From a virus, in the IMG/VR virus record IMGVR_UViG_3300031839_001011, positions 1 through 20,152 of that record: a stretch of 20,152 bases of DNA; one strand, given 5' to 3'. The notes under the pieces are model-generated. The model did no database searches, was not told where the DNA came from, and worked only from the letters and a program-made list of their open reading frames with translations. How positions within the stretch are numbered: position 1 is the first letter of the stretch; each line of letters begins with the position of its first letter. Below, piece after piece: positions 1 to 5,797 of the stretch. The translations under genes were made by a program, and so were the position numbers.

Positions 1-219
1 AATCAAATGGTAATAGATTTACATAACAATTATGATAATATAAATGTAATGTTGGAACGACCAGAAACAAATCATAATGACGCTGAGAGATTTCAGAACT
101 TAGAGGATTCAATCAAAATAGATAAACATTGTATCAAAACATTAGATGATAATAATATAGATTATCATACAATCAAAACGGATGATAATACCGTACAAAA
201 AATTATTGAATTATTATAA
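1..219 (+). CDS. C-terminal end of a possible P-loop nucleoside-kinase-like protein (5' partial)
   Basis: The frame is open from the first base of the window to a TAA at 217-219. The ATG at 7 may therefore be internal, and the true start probably lies upstream. The visible 72 residues are hydrophilic. They contain an RPE segment, an AERFQNLED segment and a final predicted helix. The order (strand ending in an RP motif, a charged helix with Arg, then a 'D..NIDYHTIKTDD' strand and a last helix) resembles the C-terminal lid and final strand of small phage AAA/NadR- or thymidylate-kinase-like P-loop proteins. The Walker A region would be outside the window, so the assignment is a weak inference. 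An early-type promoter for the next gene follows directly. Confidence 0.45.
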   Translation, partial: NQMVIDLHNNYDNINVMLERPETNHNDAERFQNLEDSIKIDKHCIKTLDDNNIDYHTIKTDDNTVQKIIELL

Positions 220-227
220 AAAAACAC

Positions 228-257
228 TTGACAAGTATAGGTTTTATTTCGTATATT
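228..257 (+). promoter_or_regulatory. sigma70-type early promoter P1
   Basis: TTGACA at 228-233 and TATATT at 252-257 are separated by 18 bases. This is the first of four nearly identical elements in the window (the others start near 1460, 1985 and 5798). It lies in the gap after the first gene and should drive the genes starting at 325 and 780, with a leader of about 60 bases. The close match to host-type -35/-10 boxes suggests use of unmodified host RNA polymerase. Confidence 0.75.
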
Positions 258-324
258 CTGTCATATCAAATTGGGAAATTATATAGTTGTATCAAAATAT
301 TTACTACGATAGACGCTTAAATAA

Positions 325-783
325 ATGAAAAAAATAACAGAGTACTGGAAGAAACTTACTATAACTCTAGCACTACCAATCTTAATAATTAATAGTGTTA
401 TGGATTATTATAATGGTTGGGAATCAAGAGTGTTAGAGAAAGAAACACAGAAGATTCAAGAACAAAAAGATAATGCATTCCAATACCACTCACATCATTA
501 TGAAGATAAATATGAGGTAGTTATTGATGTTGATGGTCAAGAGGTAAAATTACTTCAACACCAAAAGGGTGATATCATTATACCAGATAATTTAGACTGG
601 AGTTTCTTAGATGAGTATGATGAAACACCACAAGAAAAGGTTGATGATATATTAACCAAAGTACTTAAACCAATACAGAATGTAGTGGGTAAAGTTACAG
701 GTTGGTTCAAGTGGCATTTATGGGAAAAGTGGATGGAAAGAAAAAAGAGAAAAGATTTAATTAAAAAAGGATTAAGAGGGTGA
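325..783 (+). CDS. membrane-anchored protein of unknown function
   Basis: This 152-residue protein has one hydrophobic segment near the N-terminus (about residues 11-26) after a basic stretch, as in a signal anchor. A glutamine- and glutamate-rich helical stretch follows (about 36-48). The middle is acidic with a short VVIDVDGQEVKLL strand pair. The C-terminus is basic and tryptophan-rich (GWFKWHLWEKWMERKKR). The protein may therefore be an inner-membrane protein with an amphipathic, membrane- or nucleic-acid-binding tail. No family is recognised. There is no clear Shine-Dalgarno before the ATG, although promoter P1 is close upstream. Its stop codon overlaps the GTG start of the next gene, which suggests coupled translation. 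Confidence 0.7.
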   Translation: MKKITEYWKKLTITLALPILIINSVMDYYNGWESRVLEKETQKIQEQKDNAFQYHSHHYEDKYEVVIDVDGQEVKLLQHQKGDIIIPDNLDWSFLDEYDETPQEKVDDILTKVLKPIQNVVGKVTGWFKWHLWEKWMERKKRKDLIKKGLRG

Positions 784-1463
784 AAGAATACGATACCTTA
801 TTATGGTATAAAGAAGTTATAGCTAGAATGAGTTCTGAAGAAATTGAAGAACTTAAACAAGAAAGAATCGATAATGGTTCTTATGATAAGTTTTGTGAAA
901 CATTAGGTGGGACACCTGAAGAAATCAAACGTAAATATGATAACAAACCGTTAACAGAAGTTAAAGAATGGATAACTGAATATTTAGAGAAACCAAATGA
1001 AAACTTCGGTGGTATGCCTGTATGTCCGTTTGTAAAAGCAGAACGTGAAAAGGATGAGTTGATGTTTGAGATATGGTATCCTAATGAAACATCCTTTGTA
1101 GAAATTTTAAAAAAGTTTAAAGATAGTAATTTCTCATCAGCATTAATTATATGTATGAATACAGAGGGTATACTTTGGGAAGAAGTTGATAGAAAAAAAT
1201 ATCAAAAAACAATTCAAAGCTTAATGAAAGAACACGGTTATAAAGATATAAAAGCTTTGTGTTTTTCACCTTTTGAACATCATACTGCAGCTGGTGAAGA
1301 AACAAGAAAAGGTTCACCTTATTTTTTAATCAATATAGCTGGTAGAGATGATTTAAACAAAGCTCATAGAAAACTACTGAAGACATCATACTTTGATAAG
1401 TTTTCTGATGAAGAGGTTAAGACACTAAAAGTGTATCCAAAAAATAAGGAAGAAAAAGCTTGA
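780..1463 (+). CDS. conserved-looking protein of unknown function with GGMPVCPF and FSPFEHH motifs
   Basis: This 227-residue soluble protein starts at a GTG. The start is supported by the GTGA overlap with the upstream stop and by the purine-rich AAAGGA just before it. The first 70 residues are helical and charged. A GGMPVCPF segment follows (about residues 77-84). An alternating strand/helix region comes next (about 97-167), then FSPFEHH (172-178), and then PYFLINIAGRDDLNKAHRK. The Cys, the two adjacent His and the paired Phe-Pro motifs look like an active or metal site, but no family is named with confidence. The TGA stop lies inside the -35 box of the next promoter. The segment order suggests a domain that is not phage-specific. 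Confidence 0.75.
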   Translation: MKEYDTLLWYKEVIARMSSEEIEELKQERIDNGSYDKFCETLGGTPEEIKRKYDNKPLTEVKEWITEYLEKPNENFGGMPVCPFVKAEREKDELMFEIWYPNETSFVEILKKFKDSNFSSALIICMNTEGILWEEVDRKKYQKTIQSLMKEHGYKDIKALCFSPFEHHTAAGEETRKGSPYFLINIAGRDDLNKAHRKLLKTSYFDKFSDEEVKTLKVYPKNKEEKA

Positions 1464-1488
1464 CCTGTATTATATTATTTTGTATATT
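1460..1488 (+). promoter_or_regulatory. sigma70-type early promoter P2, -35 box containing the upstream stop codon
   Basis: TTGACC at 1460-1465 and TATATT at 1483-1488 are spaced by 17 bases. The TGA stop of the upstream gene (1461-1463) sits inside the -35 box. The next ATG is at 1494, only five bases after the -10 box. A transcript starting at the usual distance would begin at or just inside the start codon, so it would be leaderless or nearly so. Confidence 0.7.
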
Positions 1489-1493
1489 CTAGT

Positions 1494-1988
1494 ATGAATA
1501 AAGTAGTATTAAATCCATTGTTAAATAATAAACCTATAAGTCCTAAGATATTAAAAGAACACGAAGAGACAAAGAAACTAATAGAGTTCAATAAAAAAAC
1601 TTACAATAAAGAATATAAAGAATTAAAGTTTCTCGTTGAGACCAAAAAGGCAGATGAATTTACAGTTAGTATGTATGTTGCTATTATTAGTGGTCGTAAG
1701 ATAACTAAAAAGATGTTACAAGCTATTCACAATATAATTAAAAGAAATTCATTCGCAGAACTTGAAAAGAAACGTTTAGAGATTGAACGACTAATACCTA
1801 AAGTAAACTTGGTTCGTGAAGCGTTACATAAAGCTAATTACCACGATACATATGTATGGCGTTCAGAAGAGTTTTTAGATTCTATAGAAGAAAGAATTCA
1901 TCGATGGGGTAATCTAAGTCCTAAACAAAAACTAGCTCTTAACAAGATGTATAAAAGATTTAACAAAAAAATTGCAAATAAGGCTTGA
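1494..1988 (+). CDS. basic, helical protein of unknown function
   Basis: This 164-residue protein is lysine-rich and predicted mostly helical. It has possible coiled-coil stretches at about residues 20-45 and 85-105 and a basic C-terminus (KMYKRFNKKIANKA). There is no signal peptide, membrane segment or recognisable catalytic motif. A DNA- or RNA-binding role would fit the charge but is only a guess. The chosen ATG is the first in the frame and lies directly after the P2 -10 box, so there is no room for a Shine-Dalgarno. An alternative is initiation at Met58 or later, with loss of the N-terminal third. The TGA stop is embedded in the -35 box of promoter P3. Confidence 0.65.
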   Translation: MNKVVLNPLLNNKPISPKILKEHEETKKLIEFNKKTYNKEYKELKFLVETKKADEFTVSMYVAIISGRKITKKMLQAIHNIIKRNSFAELEKKRLEIERLIPKVNLVREALHKANYHDTYVWRSEEFLDSIEERIHRWGNLSPKQKLALNKMYKRFNKKIANKA

Positions 1989-2014
1989 CACGTATTGGTT
2001 TTATGTGTTATATT
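1985..2014 (+). promoter_or_regulatory. sigma70-type early promoter P3, -35 box containing the upstream stop codon
   Basis: TTGACA at 1985-1990 is followed after 18 bases by TATATT at 2009-2014 (or TTATAT at 2008-2013 with a 17-base spacer). The TGA stop of the upstream gene occupies 1986-1988. The leader of about 20 bases carries AAAGGA before the ATG at 2040. No further strong promoter is seen until 5798, so this one may serve the run of genes through the deformylase and tmRNA. Confidence 0.75.
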
Positions 2015-2039
2015 AGGGTGTTAATTAAAGGAATAAAAT

Positions 2040-2240
2040 ATGACTTATGTTTATAAAAAACAAATGAAACTAGCTCCTCTTGAGGTGGAGTATGTAATGA
2101 GTTCTGTTACTAATGGGATTAAGATTGTAGATATGATATATGGTGGTCAACCTACTAAATCATCCTATATGTCTGATGAATCTCGTTTAGACCTGATGGA
2201 TGAATTAGAACGTGATTATCTTGATAAGGAGAAAATATGA
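2040..2240 (+). CDS. small protein of unknown function
   Basis: This 66-residue mixed-charge protein has no membrane segment. It has a YKKQMKLAPLEVEYVMSSV start and an acidic C-terminal helix (RLDLMDELERDYLDKEK). The start is supported by AAAGGA at the right spacing and by promoter P3 immediately upstream. The last codons overlap the ATG of the next gene (ATGA), so the two are probably translated together. No family is recognised. Confidence 0.6.
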   Translation: MTYVYKKQMKLAPLEVEYVMSSVTNGIKIVDMIYGGQPTKSSYMSDESRLDLMDELERDYLDKEKI

Positions 2241-2401
2241 GTTACGTAGATGATTTACTTACTACTGGTTTTGACGAAGAATTATACAAAGAAGTTGAAT
2301 CAGACACCGCCGCTATGGAACATGCTATTAATGATATGAATGAAGAATTTGATGATGGTGAGAATATAATAGAAACAAAACTATTTAAACTATATGGGTA
2401 A
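2237..2401 (+). CDS. short acidic protein of unknown function
   Basis: A 54-codon reading frame starts with MSYVDDLLTTGFDEEL and ends KLFKLYG. It is strongly acidic in the middle (DMNEEFDDGEN). It is preceded by AAGGAGA at ideal spacing. Its ATG overlaps the upstream TGA and its stop overlaps the next ATG by eight bases. These features support a real gene despite its length. Small acidic phage proteins often act as inhibitors or DNA mimics, but nothing here proves such a role. Confidence 0.6.
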   Translation: MSYVDDLLTTGFDEELYKEVESDTAAMEHAINDMNEEFDDGENIIETKLFKLYG

Positions 2402-2747
2402 AATAAAAGTAAAAGGTTCTTGGAACCCTACAGTTGTAACTACAAGTAGTGGTACTTATGCTGTTAGTGGTTCTAATTGGGTATCTGTACCTCAAGGTAC
2501 TAAATTAACTGATTTAAATTGGATAAATACAACACCTAAAATAAAAAAATATAAACTAAAAACTTGGACAGTTGAATCAACTAGTAGAAAAAAACCTGGC
2601 AAGGTAAATAAATATACAGTAAAATTTAACGGTTTATACAGTTGTAATTGTTTAGGTTATACTTATAGACGTAAGTGTAGACATATTACACAAATTAGTG
2701 AATCATTCCAGCCAAGTAGAGGCCGTGCTGGTGCCGGAGTGGTTTAA
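2394..2747 (+). CDS. SWIM-type zinc-finger protein whose 3' end runs into tRNA-Cys
   Basis: This 117-residue protein has an N-terminal half rich in Thr, Ser, Trp and Lys. It then carries a SWIM-like zinc motif: C84-x-C86, eight residues, C95-x-H97 (within SCNCLGYTYRRKCRHI). SWIM fingers bind DNA or protein partners and occur in transposase-, helicase- and recombination-associated proteins. Here the domain is essentially the whole protein. The last seven residues (RAGAGVV) are encoded by the first 23 bases of the tRNA-Cys gene, and the TAA stop comes from the tRNA D-arm region. The biological C-terminus could therefore be accidental. The start overlaps the upstream stop. Confidence 0.75.
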   Translation: MGKIKVKGSWNPTVVTTSSGTYAVSGSNWVSVPQGTKLTDLNWINTTPKIKKYKLKTWTVESTSRKKPGKVNKYTVKFNGLYSCNCLGYTYRRKCRHITQISESFQPSRGRAGAGVV

Positions 2748-2798
2748 CGGGGTGGATTGCAAATCCATTGTTCACAGGTTCGAATCCTGTCCAGCACT
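2725..2798 (+). tRNA. tRNA-Cys (anticodon GCA)
   Basis: A full cloverleaf can be drawn. The acceptor is GTGCTGG/CCAGCAC, with a short D-stem CCG/CGG. The anticodon stem is GTGGA/TCCAT with loop TTGCAAA, and the T-arm is ACAGG-TTCGAAT-CCTGT. The discriminator is T73, the expected cysteine identity base. CCA is not encoded: the discriminator is followed by CAA. The 5' end overlaps the coding sequence ending at 2747. Confidence 0.9.
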
Positions 2799-2818
2799 CA
2801 ACTAAAAGAAAGATTGTG

Positions 2819-3034
2819 ATGACAATAAGAGAAATAATATCAAAGCTTGAATATATTGAAAATAAATTAGATAAAAAAAGTACTCAGCAAGAACAAGAAT
2901 TAATAAGTGATTTAATTGACGCTATAATTGCTGATGACTTGCAACTTCACGAAACACCAAGTGTTAATGAATCTAAAATACTAGATACTATCTTTAAAAT
3001 GGGTATTGAGTCTGGTCAAATAGGTCAAGCATAA
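2819..3034 (+). CDS. small helical protein of unknown function
   Basis: This 71-residue protein begins MTIREIISKLEYIENKL. The frame is open further upstream, but that part is the tRNA-Cys, so the start is placed at the ATG after it (a GTG one codon earlier is possible). The sequence looks like two helices with coiled-coil character (about residues 1-20 and 23-42) and an acidic, soluble C-terminal part. No motif identifies a function. It lies directly after the tRNA and shares its transcript. Confidence 0.6.
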   Translation: MTIREIISKLEYIENKLDKKSTQQEQELISDLIDAIIADDLQLHETPSVNESKILDTIFKMGIESGQIGQA

Positions 3035-3051
3035 TTACTAAAGGAAAAGTT

Positions 3052-3441
3052 ATGAGTTCACTAGAATGTAGTAAATGTGGTCGTTGGGTAGAAAACATAG
3101 GTGACAGTACAGAAAAAGTTATTTGTTCACTATGTGTCTTGATGGCTGTTGGTTTACCAGAAGAAAAAACAAAAGCATATAAACCTACAGGTCGTCCTGC
3201 AGGTTGGCATTTTATGAAAGAGTTTGTTGATGCAGATGGTAATGTATTTCATAAAGGAAAAGAGATGCCTAAATTAAAAGGTACTTTACCACCTACTAAA
3301 ATAACTAAAGCTAAAGTGAGGAGAGTGAAACGTAGGACAAAAGAACAAATACTTATCGATAGACATAACGAGAAAAAACAAGCTCTGAAAAAAGCTATCA
3401 AGAAACAAAAAGATTTTTTAAATCATCAAGTAGGTAAATAG
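3052..3441 (+). CDS. zinc-ribbon protein with basic tail
   Basis: This 129-residue protein has an N-terminal CxxC (SKCGRW, about residues 6-9) and a second CxxC (CSLC, about 25-28), forming a zinc ribbon. A conserved-looking block follows: PTGRPAGWHFMKEFVD, then HKGKEMPKLKGTLPPT (about 45-82). The C-terminal third is very basic and helical (KVRRVKRRTKEQ, KKQALKKAIKKQK). Zinc ribbon plus basic tail suggests nucleic-acid or RNA-polymerase/ribosome binding, but this is an inference from composition. The start has AAGGAA at good spacing. The stop is followed directly by a tiny membrane ORF. Confidence 0.75.
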   Translation: MSSLECSKCGRWVENIGDSTEKVICSLCVLMAVGLPEEKTKAYKPTGRPAGWHFMKEFVDADGNVFHKGKEMPKLKGTLPPTKITKAKVRRVKRRTKEQILIDRHNEKKQALKKAIKKQKDFLNHQVGK

Positions 3442-3516
3442 ATGTTTGAATTAATTGTAGTTTTTTTATTAGGATATATAGCTATTAAAATGACTGATAA
3501 TAATATGAGGTTTTAA
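3442..3516 (+). CDS. tiny single-pass membrane peptide
   Basis: A 24-codon frame (MFELIVVFLLGYIAIKMTDN...) is almost entirely one membrane helix with a short polar tail. Its ATG follows the upstream stop directly and its TAA overlaps the next ATG (TAATG), so it is part of a translationally coupled chain. Support comes from position and composition only. Confidence 0.4.
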   Translation: MFELIVVFLLGYIAIKMTDNNMRF

Positions 3517-3665
3517 TGAATGAGATTTTACATTTCTTTAAACACATAATAGGTTTTTGTGGTGAACACTCACACCCTAGTTTATTAATATCAGGTGGTG
3601 TGTTTATTACAACAATTGGGTTTTATTATACACGAATAATAAATTATATGAAAGATTTATTTTAA
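3516..3665 (+). CDS. tiny membrane protein of unknown function
   Basis: A 49-codon frame begins MNEILHFFKHIIGFCGEH and contains a hydrophobic segment at about residues 23-38 (LLISGGVFITTIGFYY) and a basic end. It is linked by TAATG overlaps to the genes on both sides, which supports translation. No family is recognised. Confidence 0.45.
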   Translation: MNEILHFFKHIIGFCGEHSHPSLLISGGVFITTIGFYYTRIINYMKDLF

Positions 3666-3949
3666 TGGGTTTCAAAGATAACTTAGTAAAAAATAAAAAA
3701 GGTAGTTACACATTAAAAAGTAAAACTACAAAAAAAAGTAAAACTTTATGTTTAGAGTGTGGTGATGATGGAGTGACTCGTGATTTACTTTACGAGTATA
3801 ACGCTGCTGATGTACTAGCGGTACGGAGTTATATGGAAGACCATTTGATATCACACCCAAAACATAAAACTATAAAACCAACATGGTGTGTTGGTTGTAA
3901 TTCACTACAAGGTTATAAGGTTACATTAAACAATGAAAAACATAATTAA
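3665..3949 (+). CDS. small zinc-binding protein of unknown function
   Basis: This 94-residue protein has a very basic N-terminus (KNKKGSYTLKSKTTKKSK). It has a CLECG pair (about residues 29-32), two histidines in HLISHPKH and a CVGCN pair (about 75-78). The layout CxxC...H/H...CxxC suggests a zinc finger, possibly DNA- or RNA-binding. It starts within a TAATG overlap and its end overlaps the deformylase start by 17 bases. No named family fits confidently. Confidence 0.65.
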   Translation: MGFKDNLVKNKKGSYTLKSKTTKKSKTLCLECGDDGVTRDLLYEYNAADVLAVRSYMEDHLISHPKHKTIKPTWCVGCNSLQGYKVTLNNEKHN

Positions 3950-4520
3950 CTGTTTAAAAGAACATAACTCTGTAATAAATAAAAAATTAAAAGAGGTTAC
4001 AGTAGATGAAGGACTTAAAATTGCGGAAGAGTTATTCAGGATTCTTAATAAAAGAAAAGACGGAATTGGTCTTGCGGCTAACCAGGTTGGTATTGATGCT
4101 AGTGTTGCTGTCGTTAATGTTCGTGAACCTTTAATATTAATAAACCCTAAAGTAATTAAAACTTCAGAAGAAGTACCTTATTACGAAGGTTGTTTATCTT
4201 TTAAAGGTAAAGGTATTCACACTAAACGATATAAAAACATTGAGATAAAAACTGAACAAGCAGAAAGTAATTGGTACTTTAGTGGTGTTGAAAATCCTAG
4301 TGACGGTAAAGGTAGTTGGGAAGAAGGTAAGAAAAATGAAAATGATACTCAATTAAGATTACTTGAAGCTGTTTGTATACAGCATGAGATAGACCATTTA
4401 AATGGTATGACTATACACGACAGACAAGTTATAACTACAATTAAAAATGAAACTAAAATAGGTCGCAATGACCCTTGTTATTGTGGTAGTGGAAAAAAAC
4501 ACAAAAAGTGTTGCATGTAG
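3933..4520 (+). CDS. def: peptide deformylase with C-terminal SEC-C zinc motif
   Basis: This 195-residue protein carries all three deformylase motifs: GIGLAANQVG (44-53), EGCLS (85-89) and HEIDH (151-155). They provide the Cys and two His metal ligands and the catalytic Glu. The enzyme removes the formyl group from nascent N-termini at the ribosome. A low-complexity, Gly/Asn/Glu-rich insert (about 106-138) separates motifs II and III. The last 19 residues form a SEC-C motif (GRNDPCYCGSG...KKCC; C182, C184, C193, C194), as in SecA and several ribosome-associated proteins. Phage deformylases usually end soon after motif III, so this extension is notable. The gene overlaps the upstream zinc-protein gene and lies upstream of the tmRNA. 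Confidence 0.92.
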   Translation: MKNIINCLKEHNSVINKKLKEVTVDEGLKIAEELFRILNKRKDGIGLAANQVGIDASVAVVNVREPLILINPKVIKTSEEVPYYEGCLSFKGKGIHTKRYKNIEIKTEQAESNWYFSGVENPSDGKGSWEEGKKNENDTQLRLLEAVCIQHEIDHLNGMTIHDRQVITTIKNETKIGRNDPCYCGSGKKHKKCCM

Positions 4521-4532
4521 ATAGTTAACTAT

Positions 4533-4694
4533 ATGAATTACATTAAATTATTAATGACACCGTTTGAAATTGTACTTTTAACATTTCTATGTTTTGTAGC
4601 TTCTATTTTACTCGCAACTTATTTTATGTTGTGTATTATAGTAGAAATTTTTAGAAAAGGATTTAGTTATGGATTTAGAAGAAATATTACATAA
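4533..4694 (+). CDS. small membrane protein of unknown function
   Basis: A 53-codon frame begins MNYIKLLMTPFEIVLL. It has one long hydrophobic helix (about residues 11-38) and a basic C-terminal tail (EIFRKGFSYGFRRNIT). It follows the deformylase by 12 bases, and its end overlaps the start of the next small gene by 26 bases. No strong Shine-Dalgarno is seen. A real gene is plausible, with function unknown. Confidence 0.45.
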   Translation: MNYIKLLMTPFEIVLLTFLCFVASILLATYFMLCIIVEIFRKGFSYGFRRNIT

Positions 4695-4809
4695 ATTAGA
4701 TGAAGCAAAAGAATTAGAAGATTGGGAATTAGTTGACGAATGTATAGAATCTCTCAGAGTTCTAATAGATGATTTTGATGAATATCAAAGCGAAGAAGAT
4801 TGGGGCTGA
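4669..4809 (+). CDS. short acidic protein overlapping the tmRNA 5' end
   Basis: A 46-codon, strongly acidic frame (MDLEEILHKLDEAKELEDWE... to ...EEDWG) is preceded by AAAAGGA at suitable spacing. It is helical with a leucine-rich hydrophobic face. The last two sense codons and the TGA stop (4802-4809) are the first bases of the tmRNA, so GGGGCTGA does double duty. RNase P cleavage of the precursor to release the tmRNA would truncate this message. Confidence 0.55.
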   Translation: MDLEEILHKLDEAKELEDWELVDECIESLRVLIDDFDEYQSEEDWG

Positions 4810-5208
4810 CAAGGTTTCGACAGATGTTATTTGAAAATAAAGTGCAGCAGAGATTGAGTAGGTCTCGTTACAAAAAACTCACCAAACTCAAATGGCGAAG
4901 AATCGCTACACGGGTTGAAAGTGGATTGGCATCTAGCTAATTCTGAGATGATGTTCGATACTTTTGTTGAACCAGCTCGTACTTCTCAACCAACTCACGT
5001 TTACGCGTAAGTTACTGAGTTGTCTAACACTCGGTCATAAAAAAAGTTAGACACTAACTCGTGAGATAGAGTTTAAATATCTTCAGTCGTCAATCTGTAA
5101 ACTGACCATAGTGGGTTGTAGGTAACTACTGTATTTGGAACCTAACTAAGCTGTAAATGACTTTATCGAGAAAACATTTGGACGCGGGTTCGATTCCCGC
5201 CAGCTCCA
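4802..5208 (+). ncRNA. ssrA: phage-encoded one-piece transfer-messenger RNA (tmRNA)
   Basis: The 5' end GGGGCTGACAAGGTTTCGAC and the 3' end (T-arm GCGGG-TTCGATT-CCCGC, then CAGCTCC and discriminator A) form the alanyl-tRNA-like domain. A first pseudoknot can be drawn: GAGA 4850-4853 with TCTC 4863-4866, and TTGAGT 4854-4859 with ACTCAA 4886-4891. The best resume codon is GCT at 4905, preceded by GAATC, which resembles the TAGTC-GCA context in E. coli. It gives the tag ATRVESGLASS, ending at TAA 4938-4940. That stop falls in the loop of a hairpin (CATCT 4930-4934 with AGATG 4946-4950), the usual place in helix 5. A later stem pairs GTCTAAC with GTTAGAC near 5021 and 5046. tmRNA frees stalled ribosomes and tags the stalled product. 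CCA is not fully encoded (ACAA follows). Confidence 0.93.
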
Positions 5209-5272
5209 CAATAAAATAAAAAAGTATTGTTTTACAAAACTGTAGTATATTTATAGAAAAGGATAAACAACT

Positions 5273-5794
5273 ATGAAAAAGAATAAGTATATTTTAGGAT
5301 TAGCCATTGTATTGATTACATATGCTAATGGTATAATATCAACAAAATTCTTAAGCGATAAGAATATTCAACTACAATCTCTGGTAGATGAAAATAAAAG
5401 ACTAGCAGAGAAGTTGAATGAGTATGAAACAGAAGGAATGCACGTGACTGTAACTATGTATCAACCAGTCGAACGTCAAACAGATTCTACACCGAACATT
5501 CTCGCAGATGGAACGCGAATTAGGACACAAGATGCGTCCAATTATAAATTTATAGCGGTGAGTAGAAATCTTTTGAAACGCTGGGGTGGTTGGTTAGACT
5601 ACGGTGACTTCATTCTATTAAAAGGTACAGATGGTAAAGATGGTGTTTATCAAGTTAGAGATACAATGAATAAACGATATGTTAATCGTATTGATATTCT
5701 TGAATCAATTGATGTAAAACCATATAAGTTTGAAAAGGCATCAATCGTAAAAACTAATTTAACGTTTAATAGTTCAGAAAATATAGGAAAATAA
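5273..5794 (+). CDS. membrane-anchored 3D-domain (double-psi beta-barrel) cell-wall protein
   Basis: This 173-residue protein has an N-terminal signal anchor (about residues 5-24), a short coiled-coil (32-53) and then a 3D-type domain. The domain starts at VTVTMYQPVERQTDSTPN, continues through ADGTRI and KFIAVSRNLLKRWGG, and ends at YQVRDTMNKRYVNRIDI. The three key aspartates of this fold are seen in QTDSTP, VRDTMN and RIDI. The fold is shared with the C-terminal domain of MltA and with resuscitation or stationary-phase cell-wall enzymes. The protein probably acts on or binds peptidoglycan in the periplasm, in lysis or envelope remodelling. It lies between the tmRNA and the queD promoter. AAGGA precedes the ATG at a slightly long distance. 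Confidence 0.75.
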   Translation: MKKNKYILGLAIVLITYANGIISTKFLSDKNIQLQSLVDENKRLAEKLNEYETEGMHVTVTMYQPVERQTDSTPNILADGTRIRTQDASNYKFIAVSRNLLKRWGGWLDYGDFILLKGTDGKDGVYQVRDTMNKRYVNRIDILESIDVKPYKFEKASIVKTNLTFNSSENIGK

Positions 5795-5797
5795 TAC

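Noticed and set aside
2768-2818. Upstream start within tRNA-Cys for the 71-residue protein
   Set aside because: The extra residues are translated tRNA T-arm. The ATG at 2819 is the first outside the tRNA.
4894-5011. Alternative tmRNA tag frames: GCG at 4895 (AKNRYTG) or GGC at 4894 (about 38 residues)
   Set aside because: The first stops before helix 5 and the second runs far past it. The GCT frame has the better upstream context and places its stop in the helix-5 loop. The alternatives are not fully excluded.
5221-5251. Fifth early promoter before the 3D-domain gene
   Set aside because: TATATT at 5246-5251 is present, but the only -35-like box (TTGTTT at 5227-5232) is 13 bases away, too close for sigma70.
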